64,000 nt of DNA from Streptomyces sp. STR69 (GCF_024519455.1 NZ_JALJRY010000014.1:214212-278211); one strand, 5' to 3'; shown: positions 53,205 to 63,652, numbered from the stretch's first letter. Program-made: numbers and translations. The notes: generated from the letters alone by a model not told the origin.

Positions 53205-55454
53205 TCACCGCGCCGGCTCCGCGATCGGCACGCCCAGCGGGCGGGCCAGGCCGACCACGGCCTCGTCGAGGCGCTGCAGATGCCGCAGCACACGGTCGGT
53301 GACCCGGCCGTAGCGCGGGGTCCCGGGCGTGCCGGGCCGCAGCAGGGACGCGATGCTCGGCCCGGTCTCGATGTCGCCGACGGATTCCCCGTCGGCGACA
53401 TGGGCGCCGATGACCCCGATGTTGTGCACGATCCGGCGCCCCGCCTCCCGCAGCCGGGGATCGGCCGCGATCGACGGATGCGTCGGCAGCAGCTCGGCGG
53501 TCGCCGCCAGATACCGCGCGTGATAGGCACAGGTCTCCAGGAGCGCGACGACGAACCGCGCCGTGTCCCGCCGCGCCCGCAACGGCGTGATCGGGTGCGT
53601 CAACGGCTGCGTCGAAGCGCTCATGTCGGCCAGCGCCTGGTCCAAATCCCTTGCCTTGTCGAGGAGTTCGGCCGGAGCTCCACCGCTGAGCTGGTCGACG
53701 GCGGCCTCGGTGACCTCCGCGAGCCGCGCCAGCACGGTCCCGAGCAGTTCGTTCGTACGGCGGTCCGTGTGCACCGGCAGCACCAGCGCGGCCGCGACCA
53801 CCCCGCAGGCCGCGCCGAGCGCCGTCTCCTCGACCCGCAGCACCAGCACCGACGCGCTGTAGGTGTGCAGCAGCGTGTAGAGCAGGCCGAGCATCGCGGT
53901 GACGAAGAAGGACATCAGGGTGTACGACAACGGTGCCGTGTAGAACATCGCGAAGATGAAGAGGAGCACCAGCGCGAACGCCGTCCACGTGTGGTGCCCG
54001 ACCAGGCCCGCCAGACCGATACCGGCGACGACACCCAGGACCGTGCCGAGCAGTCGCCGGTAGCCCTTGACGAGGATCTCGCCCGTGGACGAGGTGTTGA
54101 GGAACACGATCCAGCAGGTCAGCACCGCCCAGTACCAGCGCTGACTGGACAGGAACTCGCCGCCCAGGATCGCCAGCGACGACCCCACCGCCACCTGCAC
54201 GGCGGCGCGCGTCGTCGGTCGCCGCAACCCCGTGCGCTCCGCGTCCTCCCGCTCGGCCTCCTCGCTGCTCGCGATGGAGACGTCCTCCGCGTCCAGCTCC
54301 TCGCGCGAGCGGGTCGTCGCGGGCGTGTCCTCGGACTCGTCCTGCGGCCCGTCCACGGCGATCCGCAGCCCCAGCACCGCCCGCGCGGCCTCACCGATGC
54401 CCCGGAACACGTCCTGCACGGCGTCCGAGGCCGGCGGCAGGTTCTCCTCCTCGCGATAGCCCAGCAGCCGGTTGCGCACCTGGGCCAGCCCGGTGCCCGA
54501 GTCCGCACCCACGGGCCGCAGCACCAGCAGACGCAGCGCCTCCAACTCGCGGCGCAGCGTGTCGGTCGTCCCGTCCCGCGCCGGCAGCCGGTCGGCCGAC
54601 GGGACCGGCGCGCCCGGCAGATGCAGGGTCAGGGTGTGGCCCCGCTCGGCGCTGCGCGCGGTCAGCAGCAGAAGCCCCAGCCGTTCGGCGGCGATCTCCG
54701 CGTCGGCGATCCTGCGCTGCACCAGCCGCGCCACCCCCTCGTCGGAGGTCCCGTCCTCCAGCCGGCCCTGGATCAGCAGCGCCGTCTCGTGCAGCCGCGC
54801 GGTTCCTTCCCGTACGTCGTCGAGGGCCTTCTCCATGTCGTCGGGACCGGCGTCGAGCAACGCGAGCTGCGCGGTGACCAGTTGGGCGAACCGCGCCCGG
54901 AACGCCCGCCGCAGCCGGTCCAGCGTCCCCGTGGGCGTCTCCGGCACCAGCGCGAACCGCACCAGCGCGCTGCACACGAAGGCCACGCCGATCACGCCGT
55001 ACAGCCGGGGCAGCGCGGAGACGGTCGCGCCGACGAACAGGGACAGGAAGTAGATCTGGAAGCCGATCAGGCCGAGCGCGGTGCCGCGGTCGCCGAAGCG
55101 GCGGCTGTAGACCGCGCCGAAGATCAGCAGAACGAAGAAGACATCACCGGCGACCACCCGCGAGTTCAGCAGCGCGCTCAGCGACACCGAGGCCAGCGCC
55201 ACCGGCAGGCCGAGCGCGAGCGTCACCGCCTGCTGCGCGCGCTGCTTCTCGCGGATCGCGAACGTGGAGACCATCGCCGACATCGCCCCGGCCACCAGAT
55301 GCGGCACCGAGGCATGCAGGAGGGACAGCACGGTCAGCGTGAGTGCGATCGAGGCCACCGTCCGCAGCCCGGCCGTCAGCCGCAGCAGCCCGGGATCGGA
55401 CGCCGCGACGCGATACCGCACCCGTGCCCACGCCGCCCGTCCCGCTGCCCTCAC
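53205..55454 (-). CDS. FUSC-family membrane protein
   Basis: A 749-residue inner membrane protein with two blocks of membrane helices: about residues 24-165 (HASVPHLVAGAMSAMVSTFA) and about 430-560 (ILGGEFLSSQRWYWAVLTCW, VVAGIGLAGLVGHHTWTAFA). Each is followed by a long cytoplasmic helical region. This is the fusaric-acid-resistance/AaeB (FUSC) architecture of aromatic acid exporters, with the FUSC_2 block NTSSTGEILVKGYRRLLGTV in the second half. The start is GTG. The 59-residue protein follows it. Substrate is not predictable. Confidence 0.88.
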   Translation of the reverse strand: MRAAGRAAWARVRYRVAASDPGLLRLTAGLRTVASIALTLTVLSLLHASVPHLVAGAMSAMVSTFAIREKQRAQQAVTLALGLPVALASVSLSALLNSRVVAGDVFFVLLIFGAVYSRRFGDRGTALGLIGFQIYFLSLFVGATVSALPRLYGVIGVAFVCSALVRFALVPETPTGTLDRLRRAFRARFAQLVTAQLALLDAGPDDMEKALDDVREGTARLHETALLIQGRLEDGTSDEGVARLVQRRIADAEIAAERLGLLLLTARSAERGHTLTLHLPGAPVPSADRLPARDGTTDTLRRELEALRLLVLRPVGADSGTGLAQVRNRLLGYREEENLPPASDAVQDVFRGIGEAARAVLGLRIAVDGPQDESEDTPATTRSREELDAEDVSIASSEEAEREDAERTGLRRPTTRAAVQVAVGSSLAILGGEFLSSQRWYWAVLTCWIVFLNTSSTGEILVKGYRRLLGTVLGVVAGIGLAGLVGHHTWTAFALVLLFIFAMFYTAPLSYTLMSFFVTAMLGLLYTLLHTYSASVLVLRVEETALGAACGVVAAALVLPVHTDRRTNELLGTVLARLAEVTEAAVDQLSGGAPAELLDKARDLDQALADMSASTQPLTHPITPLRARRDTARFVVALLETCAYHARYLAATAELLPTHPSIAADPRLREAGRRIVHNIGVIGAHVADGESVGDIETGPSIASLLRPGTPGTPRYGRVTDRVLRHLQRLDEAVVGLARPLGVPIAEPAR

Positions 55455-55501
55455 GCCGCCGTACTCTCCCCAGGTTCACGCCAAGATCCGTACGACCGAT
55501 G

Positions 55502-56878
55502 CTACGGCTCCTGGGGTCCGGCCCCTTCGACGCGGTCCCGCAGCTGCTCCGGCGTGAGATACGAGTCGGTGTACTCGAAGTCCTTGAGCGTGGCCGGTTT
55601 GCGGGCCTGGAAGCCGGTGCGCACGAAGTCGTCGCCGGCCAGCGCGTTCAGCGTCCAGTTCGTCGCGACGCGGACCTTGGCCACGTTCGTGCGCAGTGCC
55701 GCCCAGTGATAGCCGCGGGCGGCGACCTGGGCGGGCAGACCGTGCAGTTCGATGCCCAGCGGCTTGGACACCGCGTCCTTGCCGCCGAGGTCCACGACGA
55801 GCCCGAGGTCCTTGTGGACGTACGGCTTCAGCGGCTGGTTGCGCAAGGTCGCGATCACGTTGTCGGCGACCACCTTGCCCTGCCGCATCGCGTGCTGCGC
55901 GGTCGGCGGGCAGATCGCACCGTCCCCGCCCTTGGCCTCGTCCGGCACCGCGCCGGAGTCGCCGAGCGCGAACACCCCGTCGTGCCCGGGGAGGTTCATG
56001 TCGGCGGTGACCGCGAGCCGCCCCCGAATCGTTTCCGCGCCGAGCGTGGCGATCAGCGGACTGGCGACCACCCCGGCCGTCCAGATCAGCGTCCGGGTCG
56101 GCACCACGCGCCCGTCGGTGAAGGTGACCTCCTCCGGCCCGGCCTTGGCGATGGAGACACCCAGCGAGATGTCGATACCGCGCCTGGTCAGGATCTTCTG
56201 CGCGCTCTTGCCGAGCTTGTCGCCCAGCTCGGGCATCAGCTTCGGCGCGATGTCGATGAGATGCCACTTGATCAGCCCCGGGTCGATACGCGGGTAGCGC
56301 TTGACCGCGGCGTGCGTCAGCTTCTGCAGACAGGCGGCCGTCTCGGTGCCGGCGTACCCGCCGCCCACCACCACGAACTGCAGCCGCGAGGCCTTCTCCG
56401 CCGGGTCGTCGCTCGCGTCCGCGAGGTCGAGCTGCGTGATCACGTGGTCGCGGATGTAGGCGGCCTCGGCGAGGGTCTTCATCCCGAAGGCGTGATCGGT
56501 CAGCCCGGGGATGTCGAAGGTGCGGGTGATGCTGCCGGGGGAGAGCACGATGTAGTCGTAGGGCTCGTTGACGATCTCGTCGTTGATCGTGCGGATCACA
56601 CAGACCTTGGCCTTGATGTCCACACCGATGGCACCGCCCGGGATGATCCGGGTGCGGTACTTCTTGCTGCGGCGCAGCGAGACGGCGATCGACTGCGGGG
56701 TCAGAACGCCGGAGGCGACCTGGGGCAGCAGGGGAAGATAGAGCTGGTAGGAGAACGGCGTCACCAGCGTCACGTCCGCCTCGTCGGTGTTCAGTTTCCG
56801 TTCCAGGCGGCGAACGCACTCCACTCCTGCGAAGCCGGCGCCAACCACCAGGATCCTCGGTCGTGTCACGGTGTTCAT
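55502..56878 (-). CDS. Type II NADH dehydrogenase-like NAD(P)/FAD oxidoreductase
   Basis: A 458-residue flavoprotein starting at the ATG of MNTVTRPRILVVGAGFAGVE. The FAD motif is VVGAGFAGVECVRRL, the NADH motif is FVVVGGGYAGTETAACL, and the second FAD contact is FALGDSGAVPD; TAQHAMRQGKVVADN is characteristic of NDH-2. It oxidises NADH and reduces membrane quinone without proton pumping. The C-terminal 70 residues (GYHWAALRTNVAKVRVATNW) would contact the membrane. It lies 47 bases upstream of the FUSC gene but in the same direction, so cotranscription is possible. Confidence 0.92.
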   Translation of the reverse strand: MNTVTRPRILVVGAGFAGVECVRRLERKLNTDEADVTLVTPFSYQLYLPLLPQVASGVLTPQSIAVSLRRSKKYRTRIIPGGAIGVDIKAKVCVIRTINDEIVNEPYDYIVLSPGSITRTFDIPGLTDHAFGMKTLAEAAYIRDHVITQLDLADASDDPAEKASRLQFVVVGGGYAGTETAACLQKLTHAAVKRYPRIDPGLIKWHLIDIAPKLMPELGDKLGKSAQKILTRRGIDISLGVSIAKAGPEEVTFTDGRVVPTRTLIWTAGVVASPLIATLGAETIRGRLAVTADMNLPGHDGVFALGDSGAVPDEAKGGDGAICPPTAQHAMRQGKVVADNVIATLRNQPLKPYVHKDLGLVVDLGGKDAVSKPLGIELHGLPAQVAARGYHWAALRTNVAKVRVATNWTLNALAGDDFVRTGFQARKPATLKDFEYTDSYLTPEQLRDRVEGAGPQEP

Positions 56879-57129
56879 CCCTTCTGCGGCTCCAGGCGGT
56901 CTGCCTCGACGTCGTCCGCCTGCCCCTGGATCGCTGCTTCGCACACCAACATCGATCCCACCGTGCCGGGAGCCGTTCCGCCAGCTGAGCGCGGCAGGCA
57001 GACGAACGCGTGGGCACCAGCATGCCCCGCCGACGCCCGGCGTACGCCCCGGGCGCATGAACAAATGGCGTACGCGAACCGGCCCCTACCCGCTCTTGGG
57101 CGACCACTACGGACCGTAGAGTGCACGCC

Positions 57130-57954
57130 ATGTCGCACACTCAGCCCGAGCCGGGGTCCGGCTTCCGCACCCAGAACATCGACCCCGGCAACGTGACGCG
57201 GCTGGTGGCCGCGCTCGACATACAGGAAACCAATCCCGGCGTACGACGGCTGCGGGCCTGGGCGCACGAGGCACTCGCCCCGCGTGACGGCGAGCGCGCC
57301 CTCGACATCGGGTCCGGTACCGGCTCCACGACCCGTGAACTGGCCGCGGCGGTCGGGGACAGCGGGTCGGCGCTCGGTGTCGAGCCCAACCCCGGGCTGC
57401 GGACGATCGCCCAGGAACGCGCCGCCGAGGCCGGCAACCCGGCCCGCTTCACGGACGGCGACGCGCTGTCCCTGCCCGTGTCGGACGCCTCCGTGGACGT
57501 CGTCTGGTGCGAACGGGTGCTCCAGCACCTCGCCGAACCGGACAAGGCCGTCGCCGAGATGGCGCGTGTGCTGCGCCCCGGCGGGCGCGTGGCCCTCCTC
57601 GACACCGACTGGGCGACCACGATCCTGCACCCCGGCGACCCGGAGATCATGGCCGCGCTCACCTCGGGCGCCCTCACCGGTGCGGCCAACCCCTACGCGG
57701 GACGCCGGCTCGTCGGCCAGCTCAGCGCGGCCGGGTTCGTCGTCGACGACCGGGGTTCGCAGGCGCTGCTCCAGGACCACCGGTCGGTCGTCTGGCCCCT
57801 GATCCGCATGCTGGGCGAGTCCGCGGTGCGCCGCGGCGCGCTCACCGAGTCCCAGCGCGACCGTGCCTACGCCGATCTCACCGAGGCCGCCGAACAGGGC
57901 GCGCTGCACATGTCCGTGACGATGTTCGCGGTCGTCGCCCACCGCCCGGACTGA
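57130..57954 (+). CDS. SAM-dependent methyltransferase
   Basis: A 274-residue class I methyltransferase from the ATG of MSHTQPEPG; a GTG at 57121 is an alternative start. Motif I is ALDIGSGTGSTTRELA, motif II-like acidic residue is in LGVEPNP, and motif IV/post motifs are VDVVWCERVLQHLAEP and VLRPGGRVALLD. It belongs to the Methyltransf_11/UbiE-like group. The substrate is unknown. It converges on the acyl-CoA synthetase with 14 bases between the stops and is divergent from the NADH dehydrogenase. Confidence 0.91.
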   Translation: MSHTQPEPGSGFRTQNIDPGNVTRLVAALDIQETNPGVRRLRAWAHEALAPRDGERALDIGSGTGSTTRELAAAVGDSGSALGVEPNPGLRTIAQERAAEAGNPARFTDGDALSLPVSDASVDVVWCERVLQHLAEPDKAVAEMARVLRPGGRVALLDTDWATTILHPGDPEIMAALTSGALTGAANPYAGRRLVGQLSAAGFVVDDRGSQALLQDHRSVVWPLIRMLGESAVRRGALTESQRDRAYADLTEAAEQGALHMSVTMFAVVAHRPD

Positions 57955-57968
57955 CCCCCGGACGGGCT

Positions 57969-59885
57969 TTACCGGAACACGTTGTCCGCGTCCTCCCACC
58001 CCGTGACCTGCTCGTCCGCCGTCGGCAGTCGCGGGGCACGCGCGCGTGCCTGGTACATCGCGTCGATCTCGAACGCGTATTTCCGCACGATCGCGTCCCT
58101 GCGCAGCTTCATCGACGGCGTCAACAGCCCGCCCGCGACGTCGAACGGCTGCGGGAGCACCCGGAACACCCGGATCGACTCGGCGCGCCCCACCGGGCTG
58201 TTGGCGGCTGCCACGGCCCGGGTGATCTCCTCCCGCAGCGCGTTCTCCTCACGCGCCTCCCGGCCCCGCGCGTCGCTCTGCATCGCAAGACCGGCCTGCC
58301 AGTGCGCCACGAACTCCGGGTCCAGGGTCAGCAGCGCCCCCACACAGGGCCGGTCGTCGCCGACGACCACCGCCTGATGGATCAGGGGATGCATGCGCAG
58401 CCGGTTCTCCAGGGCGGCAGGCGCGACGCTCTTGCCGCTGCTGGTGATGATGATGTCCTTCTTGCGGCCGGTGATCGTCAGATACCCCTCGGTGTCCAGC
58501 CGCCCGATGTCCCCGGTCGCCAGCCAGCCCGCGTGCATCGCCGATCGGGTCGCCCGCTCGTCGTTGATGTAGCCCTGGAACACCGAAGGACCGTGCACCA
58601 GGATCTCGCCGTCCTCCGCGACCCGGATCTCGGTGCCCGGCAGCGCCTGCCCGACAGTGCCGATCTTCTCCCGGCCCGCCGGCTGCATGGTGATCCCGCC
58701 CGCGGTCTCCGTGAGCCCGTAGCCGTCGTGCACCATGATGCCGATGCCCGCGTAGAACAGGGACAGTTCACGGTTCAACGGAGAGCCGCCCGACGTGCCG
58801 CCGACCACCCGGCCGCCCAGGCCCGCGCGCAGCTTGCGGTACACCGTCCGCTCGTACACGGCGTGTTGCAGCCGCAGATCGAGGCCGGGGCCCGAGCCCC
58901 GGCCGAGTCTCAGCCGTTCCTCGGCCGTCGCGAACTCCCGCGCGGTCGCCGCGGCCCGCTCGAACAGCGCGCCGCGGCCCAGCTGTTGGGCCGTCCGCAA
59001 CATGTTCTTGTAGATCTTCTCGAAGACCGACGGCACGGCGTAGAGATAGGTGGGCCGGAAGGAGCGCAGCCCCGACACCAGCGCGGCCTCGGTCATCTCC
59101 GGCTCGTGCGCCATCAGCCAGCCGCCGCGCGTGCACAGCCCCTGGATCATCAGGCCGTACACATGGGAGAAGGGCAGGAAGGCCAGCACGGCCGGCTGTT
59201 CCCCCGCGGGCGCCGCCGTGTTCGGCCAGCCCGAGAGCAGGGTGTCGCAGGGGCTGGCGAGGCTGCGATGGCTCAGCGCGCAGCCCATGGGGCGGCCCGA
59301 GGTGCCCGAGGTGTAGGCGACGACCGCCGTCGAGTCCGGCATCACGATCCGGCGCAGCGAGTCCACCGTGGTCTGCGGGATGTACGTGCCCCGCTCCACG
59401 AGTTGGGCCAGCGCCCCGGAGTCCAGCTGCCAGACGTGCCGCAGCAGCGGCAGCGCGGCACACACCGTGCCGACCGTCATGATGCCCTGCTCGTCCTCCA
59501 CCACCACGGCCACACAGTTGGCGTCCCGCAGGATCCACTCGACCTGCTCGCGCGAGGACGTCGGATGGACCGGCACCACCTCGGCGCCGACGGCCCACAG
59601 GGCGTGGCTGAGCACCGTCCACTCGTAACGGGTGCGGGCCATGATCGCGACCCGGCTGCCCGGCGAGATCCCGGAGGCGATCAACCCCTTGGCCACATCG
59701 ACGACTTCGTCCCGCAACTCGACCGCCGTCACCTCCTCCCACACCGTGGAGGAAGGGTCGGTCCGGCGTGCGATCAGCGGAAGGGTGGGATTGACGGCCG
59801 CGGTTTCGAAGACGCTGTCGGCGAGGCCGCCGGTCAGGGTGGTCAGGGCGGAGGTGGGGGGTGGAGCGACGGCGAAGTCGCGCAT
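57969..59885 (-). CDS. Long-chain acyl-CoA synthetase (AMP-dependent)
   Basis: A 638-residue adenylate-forming enzyme; the ATG of MRDFAVAPPP follows CAGGAG. The P-loop is VAYTSGTSGRPMGCALSH (A3), FLPFSHVYG is A4, VHDGYGLTETAGGITM is A5, and LATGDIGRLDTEGYLTITGRK is A7-A8. The catalytic lysine is in LTPSMKLRRDAIVRKY. The pattern is that of FadD15-like long-chain fatty acid ligases that form acyl-CoA via acyl-AMP. A TGAA-like promoter cannot be fixed. It stands alone between a methyltransferase and glgB. Confidence 0.93.
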   Translation of the reverse strand: MRDFAVAPPPTSALTTLTGGLADSVFETAAVNPTLPLIARRTDPSSTVWEEVTAVELRDEVVDVAKGLIASGISPGSRVAIMARTRYEWTVLSHALWAVGAEVVPVHPTSSREQVEWILRDANCVAVVVEDEQGIMTVGTVCAALPLLRHVWQLDSGALAQLVERGTYIPQTTVDSLRRIVMPDSTAVVAYTSGTSGRPMGCALSHRSLASPCDTLLSGWPNTAAPAGEQPAVLAFLPFSHVYGLMIQGLCTRGGWLMAHEPEMTEAALVSGLRSFRPTYLYAVPSVFEKIYKNMLRTAQQLGRGALFERAAATAREFATAEERLRLGRGSGPGLDLRLQHAVYERTVYRKLRAGLGGRVVGGTSGGSPLNRELSLFYAGIGIMVHDGYGLTETAGGITMQPAGREKIGTVGQALPGTEIRVAEDGEILVHGPSVFQGYINDERATRSAMHAGWLATGDIGRLDTEGYLTITGRKKDIIITSSGKSVAPAALENRLRMHPLIHQAVVVGDDRPCVGALLTLDPEFVAHWQAGLAMQSDARGREAREENALREEITRAVAAANSPVGRAESIRVFRVLPQPFDVAGGLLTPSMKLRRDAIVRKYAFEIDAMYQARARAPRLPTADEQVTGWEDADNVFR

Positions 59886-60061
59886 GCGCTGCTCCTGGGT
59901 TGTACGGGGCGTGACTCTGCCGATCATTGCTGTTATCGACGGTGCTCGAATGTAGCCCAGGTGTGAGCGATTGGTGAGGGGAACAGGGAAGTGGCCTTAC
60001 GGAGTTTGGTGGTTGCCCGGAACCGACCTGACAAAGAGGGGTGTACGAGGACACGGCCGAC

Positions 60062-62257
60062 TCACGCCGGTGTCAGCCACACCGTCGCCAGGGGCGGGAG
60101 GGTGAGCCGGATCTGGCCGTCCTCCGGTTTGACCGGGTCGGGGTTGGTGACATCGCTGCCGCCGTAAGCGGCGGAGTCGGTGTTGAGCGTCTCGCGCCAG
60201 GCCGGGATGTCGTCCGGGACGCCGAGCCGGTAGTCGTGGCGGACGACGGGGGAGAAGTTGCTGACGGCGAGAAGCGGCGCGCCCTCGGCGTCGAACCTCA
60301 GGAACGCGAAGACGTTGTCCTCGGCGGCGTCGCCCAGCACCCACCGGAAGCCGGCGGGCCGGGTGTCCAGCTGCCAGAGAGCGGGCGTGCGGCGGTAGAC
60401 GCTGTTGAGATCGCGGACGAGGTTCTGGACACCCCGGTGGTCGGGCTCGGCGTCGTAGGCCGGGTCGAGGAGCCACCAGTCGGGGCCGTGGGATTCGGAC
60501 CACTCGGCGCCCTGGGCGAACTCCTGCCCCATGAAGAGGAGTTGCTTGCCGGGGTGGGCCCACATGAACCCCAGATACGCCCGGTGGTCGGCGCGCTGCT
60601 GCCACCAGTCGCCGGGCATCTTCGACACCAACGACCGCTTCCCGTGGACGACTTCGTCGTGGGAGATGGGCAGGACGTAGTTCTCGCTGTACGCGTACAC
60701 CATCGAGAAGGTCATCTCGTGGTGGTGGAACCTGCGGTGGACGGGCTCGTGCGCCAGATAGCCGAGCGAGTCGTGCATCCAGCCCATGTTCCACTTGAAC
60801 CCGAAGCCGAGGCCGCCGGTGTCGGTGGGGCGGGTGACACCGTCCCAGGCGGTGGACTCCTCGGCGATCGTCACGACACCGGGCACCCGCCGGTACACGG
60901 TCGCGTTCATCTCCTGGAGGAACGCGACCGCGTCCAGATCGTCGCGCCCGCCATGGACGTTCGGGGTCCACTGGCCCGAGTCGCGCGAGTAGTCGAGGTA
61001 GAGCATCGAGGCGACCGCGTCCACGCGCAGGCCGTCGATGTGGAACTCCTGACACCAGTAGACGGCGTTCGCCACCAGGAAGTTGCGCACCTCGGTCCGC
61101 CCGAGGTCGAACTCGTACGTCCCCCAGTCCGGATGCTCGGCCCGCCGCGCGTCCCCGGGCTCGTACAGCGGCTCCCCGTCGAACCGGGCCAACGCCCAGT
61201 CGTCCTTGGGGAAGTGCGCCGGAACCCAGTCCATGATCACGCCGATACCGGCCTGATGCAGGGCGTCGACCAGGAACTTGAAGTCGTCGGGGGTGCCGAG
61301 GCGCGCGGTCGGGGCGTAGAAGCCGGTGACCTGGTAGCCCCAGGAACCACCGAAGGGATGCTCGGTCACCGGCATGAACTCGACGTGGGTGAAGCCCAGG
61401 TCGTTGACGTACGCCGGGAGTTCGACGGCGAGCTGACGGTACGTCAAGCCGGGCCGCCAGGACGCGAGATGCACCTCGTACACGGACAACGGCGCTTCAT
61501 GGACCGGAGTCTCCGTCCGCCGGGCCAGCCACTCGCCGTCGTCCCACTCGTGGTGCGAGGCCGTCACGATGGACGCCGTTGCGGGCGGCACCTCCGTGCG
61601 CCGGGCCATCGGGTCCGCCTTGAGGAAGCGGTCGCCCTGCCGCGAGGTGATCTCGAACTTGTAGCGGGCACCCTCGCCCACGCCCGGCAGGAACAGCTCC
61701 CACACACCCGACGAACCCAGCGACCGCATCGGGAAGGCCGTCCCGTCCCAGGAGCTGAAGTCCCCGGCGACACGCACCCCTTGGGCGTTCGGCGCCCACA
61801 CGGAGAAGCGGGTACCGGACACTCCCTCATGAGTCATCGGCTCCGCGCCGAGCGCCTTCCACAACTCCTCGTGGCGCCCCTCCCGGATCAGGTGCAGATC
61901 GAGATCCCCGAGCGCGGGGAGGAAACGGTACGGATCGTCCACCTCGCGCTCGTCGCCCTCCGCGTACGACACCAGCAGCGTGTACGCCGGGATCGCGTCG
62001 AGCGGCAGTACGCCGGAGAAGAGGCCGCCCCCTTCCGAGGCGAGCGGGTTGCGCATGCCGTCGATCACGACACTCGCGGCCCGGGCGTACGGCCGTAGCG
62101 CCCGGAAGGCGATCCCACCCGCGACCGGGCGCGCGCCGAGCAGCGCGTGCGGGTCGTGATGGGCACCGGACAGCAGGCGCTCGCGGTCGGCCGGGTCCAG
62201 GGGAAGGTACACGGCAGGGCCGCCCGCCTCCGAGGGTGAAGTGTCGCGCAGGGCCAC
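60062..62257 (-). CDS. glgB: 1,4-alpha-glucan branching enzyme
   Basis: A 731-residue GH13 branching enzyme with an N-terminal extension and CBM48 domain (about 130-220; GTRFSVWAPNAQGVRVAGDF), then the catalytic barrel. GH13 regions are visible: VIMDWVPAHFPKDDW (region I), DGLRVDAVASMLYLDYSR (II, nucleophile Asp), TIAEESTAWDGVT (III, acid Glu) and ISHDEVVHGK (IV). It adds alpha-1,6 branches to alpha-glucan built by GlgE from maltose-1-phosphate. The GTG start is 5 bases from the mak stop, so treS, mak and glgB form one operon. Confidence 0.96.
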   Translation of the reverse strand: MALRDTSPSEAGGPAVYLPLDPADRERLLSGAHHDPHALLGARPVAGGIAFRALRPYARAASVVIDGMRNPLASEGGGLFSGVLPLDAIPAYTLLVSYAEGDEREVDDPYRFLPALGDLDLHLIREGRHEELWKALGAEPMTHEGVSGTRFSVWAPNAQGVRVAGDFSSWDGTAFPMRSLGSSGVWELFLPGVGEGARYKFEITSRQGDRFLKADPMARRTEVPPATASIVTASHHEWDDGEWLARRTETPVHEAPLSVYEVHLASWRPGLTYRQLAVELPAYVNDLGFTHVEFMPVTEHPFGGSWGYQVTGFYAPTARLGTPDDFKFLVDALHQAGIGVIMDWVPAHFPKDDWALARFDGEPLYEPGDARRAEHPDWGTYEFDLGRTEVRNFLVANAVYWCQEFHIDGLRVDAVASMLYLDYSRDSGQWTPNVHGGRDDLDAVAFLQEMNATVYRRVPGVVTIAEESTAWDGVTRPTDTGGLGFGFKWNMGWMHDSLGYLAHEPVHRRFHHHEMTFSMVYAYSENYVLPISHDEVVHGKRSLVSKMPGDWWQQRADHRAYLGFMWAHPGKQLLFMGQEFAQGAEWSESHGPDWWLLDPAYDAEPDHRGVQNLVRDLNSVYRRTPALWQLDTRPAGFRWVLGDAAEDNVFAFLRFDAEGAPLLAVSNFSPVVRHDYRLGVPDDIPAWRETLNTDSAAYGGSDVTNPDPVKPEDGQIRLTLPPLATVWLTPA

Positions 62258-62262
62258 GGAGT

Positions 62263-63624
62263 TCAGCCTCCTCGGACGGCGAGTCGCTCGATCGCCGCCA
62301 TGGGTACGGGAAGCCAGTCCGGGCGGTGTCTGGCCTCGTACAGCACTTCATAGACCGCGCGGTCCGTCTCGTAGGCGCGCAGCAGAGCATGCTTGGTGCG
62401 GGGGTCCCAGCCGGCCCGGGCCGCGTAGCCCGCACAATAAGCCTCGCGGCAGCGGAGCGCCCACTCGGGGCGCCAGGGACGGCGCTGCCGGGCCGCGTAG
62501 TCGAAGGAACGCAGCATCCCGGCGATGTCCCGCACCGGGGACTGCGCGCTGCGCCGCTCGGCCAGCGGCTTGGACGGCTCGCCCTCGAAGTCGATGACGA
62601 ACCAGTCGCGGCCGGCCCGCAGCACCTGCCCGAGATGCAGATCACCGTGGATCCGCTGGGCGGGCGGCCCGGCGTCACGGCCCACCAGCGCGCCGAACGC
62701 GGTCCGCAGCCCCGGCACGAACGGCCGCAGCGCGGCAACGGAGTGCGCGGCGGCCTCGAGACGCTCGGTCATCGAAGTCGCCGTGTGTTCGTTTCCCGTA
62801 GCGCTCTCGGACGGAAAAGCCGCGGCCAGCGCGAGATGGACATCGGCGGTTGCCTGCCCCAACTCGTGAGCTTCCGTGGTGAATTGATCGCCGGCGGCGA
62901 GTGCGCGCAGCGCCAGCGCCCAGCCGTCGGAGGCGTCCGGCAGGAACGGCTGGAGCACACCGAGCGTCGCGGCCCACGGCTCCGTCGTCCGGAACCACGC
63001 CACCGGAGCGGGCACGCGTGTGCAGCCCTGTGCCGCCAGTGCCCCCGGCAGTTCCAGGTCCGGGTTGACGCCGGGCTGGATGCGCCGGAACACCTTCAGG
63101 ATGAACCGGTCGCCGTACACCAGCGAGGAGTTGGACTGCTCGGCGTCCAGCAGCCGGGGCGCGAGACCGGCGGACACCGACATCGACGGGTCCGCCTCGA
63201 AGCGCAGGGGACCCGCCGCACCGGGCTGCCGCAGCCGCTCCAGCAGCAGTTCCGCCGACCGCGGGTCCCGCAGGGCGTCGTACACCGCGAGCCCGGCCAA
63301 CGGACCTTCGTGCACACGGCCGATGAAGGCCCGGGCGAGCCGCGGCGAGACATGTTCCCTTACACCGAGCAGGAGTTGGTAGCAGTCGCCGGGCGGGGGA
63401 GTGCCACCCGGCGCGGGAACCTCCGTGTGGGACGCGTGGACCAACAGATGGAGACAGCCCGGGAACAGTTCCGTGGTGGACAGCACGTCGAGGTCGGCCA
63501 CCGGCCGGTCCTTGCCCGCGAACCAGCGCTGCCCGGGCAGCCATTCGCGCAGCAGCCCGGCGAGCGTGGCCGCAGGACGGCCGACACCAGGGCTGCTCGG
63601 TCGGAGGGGTGCGGTCTTCGGCAT
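62263..63624 (-). CDS. mak: Maltokinase (Mak/Pep2)
   Basis: A 453-residue enzyme; the ATG of MPKTAPLRPSSPG follows AAAGGA, and a GTG further upstream was not preferred. The kinase-like catalytic loop is QRIHGDLHLGQVL, and the metal site is FVIDFEGEP. LVYGDRFILKVFRRIQPGVN supplies the nucleotide lysine. Maltokinase phosphorylates maltose at C1 to make maltose-1-phosphate for GlgE. It lies between treS, which makes maltose from trehalose, and glgB, so all needed steps except glgE itself are present here. Confidence 0.94.
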   Translation of the reverse strand: MPKTAPLRPSSPGVGRPAATLAGLLREWLPGQRWFAGKDRPVADLDVLSTTELFPGCLHLLVHASHTEVPAPGGTPPPGDCYQLLLGVREHVSPRLARAFIGRVHEGPLAGLAVYDALRDPRSAELLLERLRQPGAAGPLRFEADPSMSVSAGLAPRLLDAEQSNSSLVYGDRFILKVFRRIQPGVNPDLELPGALAAQGCTRVPAPVAWFRTTEPWAATLGVLQPFLPDASDGWALALRALAAGDQFTTEAHELGQATADVHLALAAAFPSESATGNEHTATSMTERLEAAAHSVAALRPFVPGLRTAFGALVGRDAGPPAQRIHGDLHLGQVLRAGRDWFVIDFEGEPSKPLAERRSAQSPVRDIAGMLRSFDYAARQRRPWRPEWALRCREAYCAGYAARAGWDPRTKHALLRAYETDRAVYEVLYEARHRPDWLPVPMAAIERLAVRGG

Positions 63625-63652
63625 GGTGACGCGTCCTTTCGCGGGCACATCC